A stretch of 64,000 nt of DNA from Saprospiraceae bacterium (GTDB lineage Bacteria > Bacteroidota > Bacteroidia > Chitinophagales > Saprospiraceae): assembly GCA_016717655.1 (NCBI GenBank), contig JADKFC010000002.1:1-64000 (forward strand). Reading direction: 5' to 3'. Position numbers and translations under genes: made by a program. Below, one piece after another: positions 58,787 to 64,000 of the stretch. The notes under the pieces are model-generated. The model made no database searches. It saw nothing but the letters and a program-made list of their open reading frames with translations, and was not told the DNA's origin. Within the stretch, counting starts at the first letter, position 1. The number at the start of each line of letters is the position of its first letter.

Positions 58787-58845
58787 TTTATTAATTTTTG
58801 TCTTTGTTCAAATGAATTATAAAAGATTGATTTCTATCAGCTTTA

Positions 58846-59373
58846 TCATCCTGCAATTAAATAGGCAGACTTAATCCATTCAATAACTTCTCTATTAATT
58901 TCTTCTATACTTACAATGCTTATTTTGTGAGTACACATAGCATTTGGCTTTTCCAATTCTAATTTGCCGATTGGCTTCTGTCCTTTTAAAATGACTCCAA
59001 TTTCAAAACGAGTCTTTGTTGCAGGGTTCAGTGTCGCAAATTGTTTTTTACGTACAAAACTTACATATGCTTTTTTGGGCGCTACTTGAATATCCTTTCC
59101 GAAAGTCATAATTTCTGAAAGTAATTCATCATAAATTAGTTTTAAGGGCTCTTTTCCCTTATACTGATTGATCAATAAATCTGAGTCATCTATTGATGCT
59201 GCGTCAGATTTTTTTGCCTTCAATGCCACAAAATTTGCGAAACCATAGGTAAAGCCATGTTCAGCTTTCAGATAATTGATAATTTCCAAATGTTTTTCAA
59301 TTTTGGATTGCTTCACTACTTTAATCCAATGTTCAAGTGACTTACCTGTTTTTTCTAATAATCCCTTTTCCAT
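58846..59373 (-). CDS. DUF4287 and DUF5655 domain protein
   Basis: The first 70 residues (TGKSLEHWIKVV, YLKAEHGFTYGFANFVALKAK) match DUF4287. The second half (LKLIYDELLSEIMTFGKDIQVAPKKAYVSFVRKKQFATL) matches DUF5655, a transporter-like or DNA-related domain of unknown role. The two are often fused in this order. The 175-residue frame is intact. Confidence 0.82.
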   Translation of the reverse strand: MEKGLLEKTGKSLEHWIKVVKQSKIEKHLEIINYLKAEHGFTYGFANFVALKAKKSDAASIDDSDLLINQYKGKEPLKLIYDELLSEIMTFGKDIQVAPKKAYVSFVRKKQFATLNPATKTRFEIGVILKGQKPIGKLELEKPNAMCTHKISIVSIEEINREVIEWIKSAYLIAG

Positions 59374-59441
59374 TTTATGCTTTTATTTAACAAATACCCC
59401 TATACCGGTTCTAATCATAAAACAATTCGAGTGTAAAGGTT

Positions 59442-59630
59442 TTACATTAATTTTTCTGCTTGTATTCCAGTGTCTAGTTCACCAATTTTGATGCAATTTT
59501 TGAAACCTTTGTTTTCATAAATCTCAACACCCAGAAACCTTTTTCCACTTATATCAAAATCCTTCGTCCTATAGATCCTTTGTTGGAAATATTGACCATG
59601 CCTATGTAAAGTCAGTTCATCCGTCGTCAG
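59442..59630 (-). pseudogene. C-terminal remnant of an unrecognised gene
   Basis: Within the 253-base gap a 62-codon frame reads as convincing protein (RIYRTKDFDISGKRFLG, VEIYENKGFKNC) and ends KLM-stop at 59442. It has no ATG and its 5' end meets the stop codon of the T9SS gene at 59627, where a TGA closes the frame. It looks like the tail of a gene whose front has been lost or replaced. I do not recognise the family. Confidence 0.4.
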
Positions 59631-60403
59631 TCAGTGATTACCAATTTATTTGTGAAAATTACTTGGTTGTATTCTGACAACCGTAAAAAATAGAGACCGC
59701 TTGCGAGATTGTCGCGAGGGATAACAACAGTCTGCCCACTGATATTTTTTATCTGTTTTACTGTCTGCCCGAAAATATTGTCCACCATAAGAGTTGCGTT
59801 ATGTAATGGATTATCAATCTGCAAAATTGTTTGACTGTTGAATGGATTAGGAAACAATTTAACTGATTGCTGAAATTCAAGATAATTTATTCCAGTCACA
59901 TGCTGAAGATTGATTAAGTCAAAGTACCCATATCCTTGAACAGGTCCTCCCTCAAGTCCTCCGTACAAAACAACCAATGCCGTATCACCGGCAAAAAGAG
60001 AAATGTTTGAATGTATATCTAATTTTGTCCAGGAAGTTGATTTCGTTGTGTCACCTTCCTGAAGTGTAATCACTCCGTTATTTATTTTTCCGAAAAAAAG
60101 TCCGATTGGAGATGAAGTCTGTGCAAGTGCCCATCCAGAAAGAACATATGTCTGTCCATTTGTAATTGTTGGAATCTTTTGAAAAGCATATCCAGGAAAA
60201 CACCCTTGCGAATTCCCTCCTAAAACTTTGATACACCAATTGCCACCCTCTGTCGGTGCGTTTTTAAACGGAATAGCACCACATGTCCATTCCCAATTTG
60301 ATAAATCAGAGTTTGAACCATTTTCAAAACTACCATTTTCAATTTGTCCATTTACAGTTATAAAACTGAGGTAAACTGTTAAGATGCATAGTATTTGTTT
60401 CAT
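59627..60403 (-). CDS. Small T9SS-sorted secreted protein
   Basis: The 258-residue protein has a signal peptide (ITVNGQ), one carbohydrate-binding-like beta domain (NGSFENGSNSDLSNWEW, WCIKVLGGN) and a type A T9SS domain (LFPNPFNSQTILQI, LASGLYFLRLSEY). The opening NGSFENG is a common start of such galactose-binding-like domains. It is much shorter than other T9SS proteins in the window. Probably surface-displayed; ligand unknown. Confidence 0.82.
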   Translation of the reverse strand: MKQILCILTVYLSFITVNGQIENGSFENGSNSDLSNWEWTCGAIPFKNAPTEGGNWCIKVLGGNSQGCFPGYAFQKIPTITNGQTYVLSGWALAQTSSPIGLFFGKINNGVITLQEGDTTKSTSWTKLDIHSNISLFAGDTALVVLYGGLEGGPVQGYGYFDLINLQHVTGINYLEFQQSVKLFPNPFNSQTILQIDNPLHNATLMVDNIFGQTVKQIKNISGQTVVIPRDNLASGLYFLRLSEYNQVIFTNKLVITD

Positions 60404-60459
60404 TGAAGTTTACTTTAATATTGACAAAATTCAACAGTTGTATGAATAAAAAATAGTTT

Positions 60460-60684
60460 TCATATCGTTGGCCTAATACTCATAAAATCGTCATTTGTTA
60501 AAACATATTGTATCGGTCTGTTTCTAAATAAAGAGATACAAGCAATTGTGAAGGATGCCCCAAAAAAACCAATCAAAAAACCTTCAATGGCTGTAAATGG
60601 TACAATTTCTTTACTGTTAAATATAGACAGATTTATAGATATTATAAGAGAGAAAATAACCGCCGACCCAAATACTACTGCCAT
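60460..60684 (-). CDS. Small membrane protein of unknown function
   Basis: The 74-residue product has two hydrophobic helices (VFGSAVIFSLIISINL and AIEGFLIGFFGASFTIACISLF) and a short polar tail. No family was recognised. It begins 12 bases after the small frame at 60697-60850, so the two may be one transcript. Confidence 0.5.
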   Translation of the reverse strand: MAVVFGSAVIFSLIISINLSIFNSKEIVPFTAIEGFLIGFFGASFTIACISLFRNRPIQYVLTNDDFMSIRPTI

Positions 60685-60696
60685 TTTTCGTCTCTT

Positions 60697-60850
60697 TTAG
60701 TCGTTTATAGTGAAGTTATTGACTTTCATCCAAGGTTTCTCAAACCCGAAATTTCTTACTCCATCAATAATAAAAGTTGATTGAAGTGCACCAATTATTG
60801 GGAGCCAGCTTTAATTTTGAGTTGTTTGTAAAAAGCCAATTACGTAACAT
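60697..60850 (-). CDS. Possible 50-residue protein with an apparent frameshift
   Basis: A short frame starts with ATG at 60850 (MLRNWLFTNNSKL). If one base is removed from the TTT at 60810-60812, it continues as SWLPIIGALQSTFII, then DGVRNFGFEKPWMKVNNF, and stops at 60697. The joined product is protein-like with one hydrophobic segment. It directly precedes the small membrane protein on the same strand. Family unknown and reality uncertain. Confidence 0.35.
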
Positions 60851-60902
60851 TTGAATTATGTTACAAAAGTAAATGCATCCATTCTGGTGAGATAGTAAAA
60901 AA

Positions 60903-61733
60903 TTAACCTTTTGGGTCCAATGGAAAAAAGTTAGTTCTTTCTTTTGGAAAATCCATTTTTATGAATTTCAGAGGATTGAATCCTGAAAACAGCGTAAACT
61001 CTTTAATGAAGTGCGACTGATCCGAATAGTCGCAACTGTAAGCTATTTCGGTCCATGACAGCCTCTCGTTTTTATTAATTATTTTTAGAATTTCATTAAA
61101 ACGTAAGATGCGGTGATAGTATTTGGGAGTTAGACCTACATATTTTTTAAAGTGTTGAATCAACTGTTTTTGAGTAGTAGGATAGCTATCCATTATCCTA
61201 TTTAAATTTGAGACAGGCTCTTTTTGTAAGAGTTCAATAAACGTCAACAAGTATTCAGGGGCTTCTTTTTTACTGTCAAACCTCGATTCTAACCAATTGG
61301 AAACGAGATTAAATTTTGCCTGCGGATTTTCTGCCATAAATATTTTTTCTCTCAATTCTAAGACTTCTGATCCGAATATTTCTTGTGCTGGTACTACTTT
61401 GTCATTTAAATCTTGGAGAGGACAGTGTAAAAAAGGAAAGGCTCCGGAAGACTTAAACTGAATAGCCAACATTTCAGATTGTTGATGCGCGGATATAGAA
61501 ATAAAGTTTCTATGTGTTCCTGAAACCCAAACTTTTGTATACGTTTCAAGCGGTTGTAAGGTTTCATTATCATAAGTATTTCGAGGAATATTATCCAATT
61601 CAAAAACCACAAAGACATGGCCTGTCGGAACAATTCTTTCTACAGAATGATTGGGATTGAGTCCTTTAAAATATAAGACAGACTCAACATGCTTTTTAAG
61701 GATAGACGTAAGCTGAAATTGTTCAAAAATCAT
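60903..61733 (-). CDS. AraC-family transcriptional regulator
   Basis: The 276-residue protein has an N-terminal cupin-like sensor domain of the DUF6597 type (VPTGHVFVVFELDN, WVSGTHRNFISI) and a C-terminal AraC helix-turn-helix pair (LIQHFKKYVGLTPKYYHRILRF, WTEIAYSCDYSDQSHFIKEFTLFSGFNPL). It probably controls nearby accessory genes, but no target site was identified. Confidence 0.88.
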   Translation of the reverse strand: MIFEQFQLTSILKKHVESVLYFKGLNPNHSVERIVPTGHVFVVFELDNIPRNTYDNETLQPLETYTKVWVSGTHRNFISISAHQQSEMLAIQFKSSGAFPFLHCPLQDLNDKVVPAQEIFGSEVLELREKIFMAENPQAKFNLVSNWLESRFDSKKEAPEYLLTFIELLQKEPVSNLNRIMDSYPTTQKQLIQHFKKYVGLTPKYYHRILRFNEILKIINKNERLSWTEIAYSCDYSDQSHFIKEFTLFSGFNPLKFIKMDFPKERTNFFPLDPKG

Positions 61734-62097
61734 AGTTTGTATGTAAAGACATTTTTAATATTTAGAACCATAAATTCCATTAAAGTTAATTATAGGAGTG
61801 TATGAAGAATTTTACTTTATATATTCAGGTTAAAATTTTGATTTTTGCATACCTACAAAATATTATAAGGTTTAGGGCCTGCTATTGATCAGAAAACTAA
61901 ATTTTATTTGTGTAGGCGTTTTAGGTCTTAGCTTTTCTTAAAACACATTAATCTTAATTGAATTCGTGCTATCTTAAAAACAAATGATTCGGTTTTCTCA
62001 AATCCTTTATTGCAATTAAAGAAAATCGCATTAATTCTTACACAAATAAACAATTCATTGGGCTACAAAGTAAGGGTGAAACTAGGCTAAAATATAG
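61734..62097. other. AT-rich non-coding stretch
   Basis: This 364-base interval upstream of the AraC gene and downstream of the HNH gene shows no convincing frame, repeat or terminator. It is strongly AT-rich. Confidence 0.4.
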
Positions 62098-62528
62098 TTA
62101 ACTTTTAGTAGGTTCTCCTACAGGGTCATGGACACCTGGCTTATATTTCTGTCCGTTGGGTTGGGACAAATATAATTTATCAGCAAACTTTAACCAAGTT
62201 ATTAAGTTGGGCGGTTTTTTTGACTGGCTAAAACCTTTTTAACTACCGGTGCAACATTGTCTTCTGTTATTCCTTTCGATGCACAGTATTTACTTGCAAG
62301 CCAGACTTGTACTTTTTTTGCGCCCTTACTTGCATTGCATGAACCACAACAAAGGGCAATGTTATCTATGTCGTTGATTCTTATGTCATTGATAATGTGT
62401 TCCCAGGTCGGTCTAGTCTTGTAAGTGAGAAGTAAATTAACAAATGGAATACCGCAGTATATACAAAATACATCTCTTTGCTTTACATATTCCTCAACAT
62501 CTTTTGGTATTCCCCATCTATTCGCCAT
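62098..62528 (-). CDS. HNH endonuclease, apparent frameshift near the C-terminus
   Basis: A small HNH nuclease: a zinc pair FCIYCG, the catalytic His in TWEHIIND, Asn-side residues DIDNIALCCGSCNASKG with the second CxxC. As read it stops at QKNRPT (62202). Adding one base to T7 62215-62221 continues it through PPNLITWLKFADKLYL to a stop at 62098, about 143 residues. The extension is protein-like but has no motif, so this join is less certain than others. It follows the Mrr remnant by 36 bases on the same strand. Confidence 0.78.
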
Positions 62529-62564
62529 ATACCCTCAATTATTCCTCCCCAAAATAATCACTGT

Positions 62565-62918
62565 CTATTTTTTTATTTCGTAGGTCTGTTGCGATGTACA
62601 ACCAATACTGTAATCAATTATGTGTTGGGCCCGCTGCTCGCTCTCAATAAGCACAATTTTGGTTTCGTTTCTCGGCGTGTAATCTAAGGTTTCTTTTGTA
62701 AAATGGGAAGTGGTGATAAAGATTTCTTTTTTGGCTCCCTGGCCGGCAAGAGCACCTACAAATTTTTGGATTTCTGGTCGTCCAACTCCATTGCCGGGCT
62801 TCCAGCGTTTGGCCTGGATGTATATGTTGTCAAGGCCTAGTTTGTCTTCTTTGATGGTGCCATCAACTCTTTCATCACCACCTCTGCCCATGGCCTGGAA
62901 GGCATCTTTGATGCTGCT
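62565..62918 (-). pseudogene. Mrr-type restriction endonuclease, C-terminal part only
   Basis: The fragment contains the Mrr_cat catalytic core: GDERVDGTIKEDKLGLDNIYIQAKRW split as the Asp of VDG and the QAKRW lysine, then GRPEIQKFVGALAGQ and EIFITTSHFTKE. A full Mrr has an N-terminal DNA-binding half and the start of the catalytic domain, which are absent. Reading back from KDAFQAMG, a TAA at 62919-62921 closes the frame, and only some 45 bases separate this from the cytochrome gene. It is therefore truncated and probably inactive. Confidence 0.75.
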
Positions 62919-62967
62919 TTATTGCGCCGGGCGATTGGCATAGCCTACAAAGTGTATGGAAATGAAT

Positions 62968-63945
62968 TTACTTTGATGGAGTAAATTTTTCTATCTGATT
63001 TTTTACAGCTTTCAGGCTTTGAAGATAACAGAATATTGCTTCTAAGTCCCCTTTGTTCATGCCTGAATACACAGTCCAAGGCATAGTCGTCTGAAATTCA
63101 CCACGTGCAATTTTTGGATTTACATAGGAATTTTCAGTATACTTTTTAAAGCGATTAATAAACTGTTCACTTGTCCAGTTGCCTAAACCTGTTATTTTGT
63201 CAGGCGTAAGATTGGCTGACCTCACAACTGAACCGTCTTGAAGTTTAAATTCAAATCCTCCTGCATAAGGGTCCCCTACAACTTCACCTCTGACTTGTTT
63301 AGTATGGCAGTCCATGCATCCTGCAGCAGTAATCATATATTTACCGTAATTGAGGGTATCTGATTGAACAGGAATTTTCCGAAAAGTTGGCTTCTTTGGA
63401 ATGGTGTTGATGATAAAATTCATGGGAAAATCAGAATTTGAAACTTCAGTTTCGCTTTCAATTGACCTTAAGTTTCTGATATATGCTATTACTGCTTCGA
63501 TGTCGTTTTTATCAAGCTGTCCATAAAGATGGTGTGGCATAATTGGAAATAAAGCTCTGCCGTCTTTGGATACACCAGCTGTTATTGCTCTAAACATTTC
63601 TCCATCCGTCCAATTTTGTAAGTAAAATGGAGTAATATTTGGTGCTACATACTTTCCGGGAAATCCGAGTTTCTGGTCAAATGATTCGCCTCCTTTTCCC
63701 TCTGTTCCGGGTATAATTGGTCCAGAAAATAAAGACCAGTCACGTGTTGAATGACAGTCTATACAAAGCATCACATGATTAGCAAGGTATTTCCCCCTAT
63801 CAATTTTTTGCGAAGTAATTTCAACTTTGAGATCCGGTGCTGAGCCAACATTTGGCAACATGGTTTTAACATAGGCTATCAAACCTAATATGACTGTTAA
63901 AACTGCCATTAAACCATAACCAAATATATTTAATAATTTCTTCAT
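62968..63945 (-). CDS. Membrane-anchored dihaem cytochrome c
   Basis: An N-terminal helix (LLNIFGYGLMAVLTVILGLIAYV) anchors the 325-residue protein. Two class I cytochrome domains follow, each with a haem site: LCIDCHSTRDW near residue 62 and GCMDCHTKQ near residue 205. Probable axial Met residues lie in ALFPIMPHHLYG and QTTMPWTVYSGM. It resembles the cytochrome subunits of periplasmic alcohol/aldehyde dehydrogenases and related c-type electron carriers. The partner enzyme is not in the window; it could lie upstream beyond the right edge. Confidence 0.88.
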   Translation of the reverse strand: MKKLLNIFGYGLMAVLTVILGLIAYVKTMLPNVGSAPDLKVEITSQKIDRGKYLANHVMLCIDCHSTRDWSLFSGPIIPGTEGKGGESFDQKLGFPGKYVAPNITPFYLQNWTDGEMFRAITAGVSKDGRALFPIMPHHLYGQLDKNDIEAVIAYIRNLRSIESETEVSNSDFPMNFIINTIPKKPTFRKIPVQSDTLNYGKYMITAAGCMDCHTKQVRGEVVGDPYAGGFEFKLQDGSVVRSANLTPDKITGLGNWTSEQFINRFKKYTENSYVNPKIARGEFQTTMPWTVYSGMNKGDLEAIFCYLQSLKAVKNQIEKFTPSK

Positions 63946-64000
63946 AACTTAACTCAACTAGATTGAATTTTGCATTACTTTATTTTGCTTCAATGCTAAA

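Noticed and set aside
50212..61733. Chromosomal integron cassette array
   Set aside because: I found no integrase and no repeated attC-like site when comparing the intergenic gaps; only one gap (near 56260) had a vaguely similar palindrome.
62710..62943. Open frame opposite the Mrr remnant
   Set aside because: It is antisense to the conserved nuclease core and has no recognisable features.

Overview
The window looks like a chromosomal segment of a Bacteroidota bacterium, most likely of the Saprospiria type. Six genes carry type IX secretion (T9SS) C-terminal sorting domains. Several starts sit behind the Bacteroidota -7 element TAnnTTTG. LpxK, a WaaE-like glycosyltransferase, a bacilliredoxin and a GH3 glucosidase with a cleavable signal peptide fit the same group. 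No rRNA, tRNA, CRISPR array or transposase gene was seen.

Layout. 0-5 kb: a gene tail, PaiB-like protein, bacilliredoxin, a lipoprotein, the isc operon (iscS-iscU-iscA), DCC and DUF983 proteins. 5-9.4 kb: a lipoprotein methyltransferase, then hydrolase-S41 protease-lpxK. 9.4-14.5 kb: purH-coaX-outer membrane protein-TPR protein, one closely packed minus-strand operon ending at a strong terminator. 14.7-21.6 kb: three large secreted T9SS proteins (PA domain, subtilisin, PKD). 21.8-36.4 kb: aldehyde dehydrogenase, a second copy of the TPR family, a beta-barrel protein, polA, a BlaI/BlaR-type pair behind a palindromic operator, glycosyltransferases, a six-domain ribosomal protein S1 with an added helix-hairpin-helix tail, and an ABC-F ATPase. 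36.5-42.7 kb: an AT-rich two-gene T9SS block (subtilisin plus partner) bracketed by a 55-bp direct repeat and by two arrays of exactly 15 heptamers. 42.7-48.5 kb: GH3 glucosidase, SGNH hydrolase, Crp/Fnr regulator, pirin. 48.7-64 kb: an AT-rich, almost entirely minus-strand accessory stretch of small unrelated genes (RsgA, GNATs, amidohydrolase, triple rhodanese, racemase, YciI, ankyrin, NTF2-like, DUF4287/DUF5655, AraC, HNH, Mrr remnant, dihaem cytochrome) with several broken genes.

An important property of the sequence is that at least ten genes are split by one- or two-base length differences, nearly all in homopolymer runs. They include genes normally essential (iscU) or strongly conserved (polA). 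Restoring the run rejoins the protein at family-typical sequence each time. From 2 to 42 kb every case reads as a missing base; in the 49-61 kb stretch most read as an extra base. I treat the first group as probable consensus errors and leave real decay open for the second. CDS coordinates below span the repaired genes and each entry states the break.
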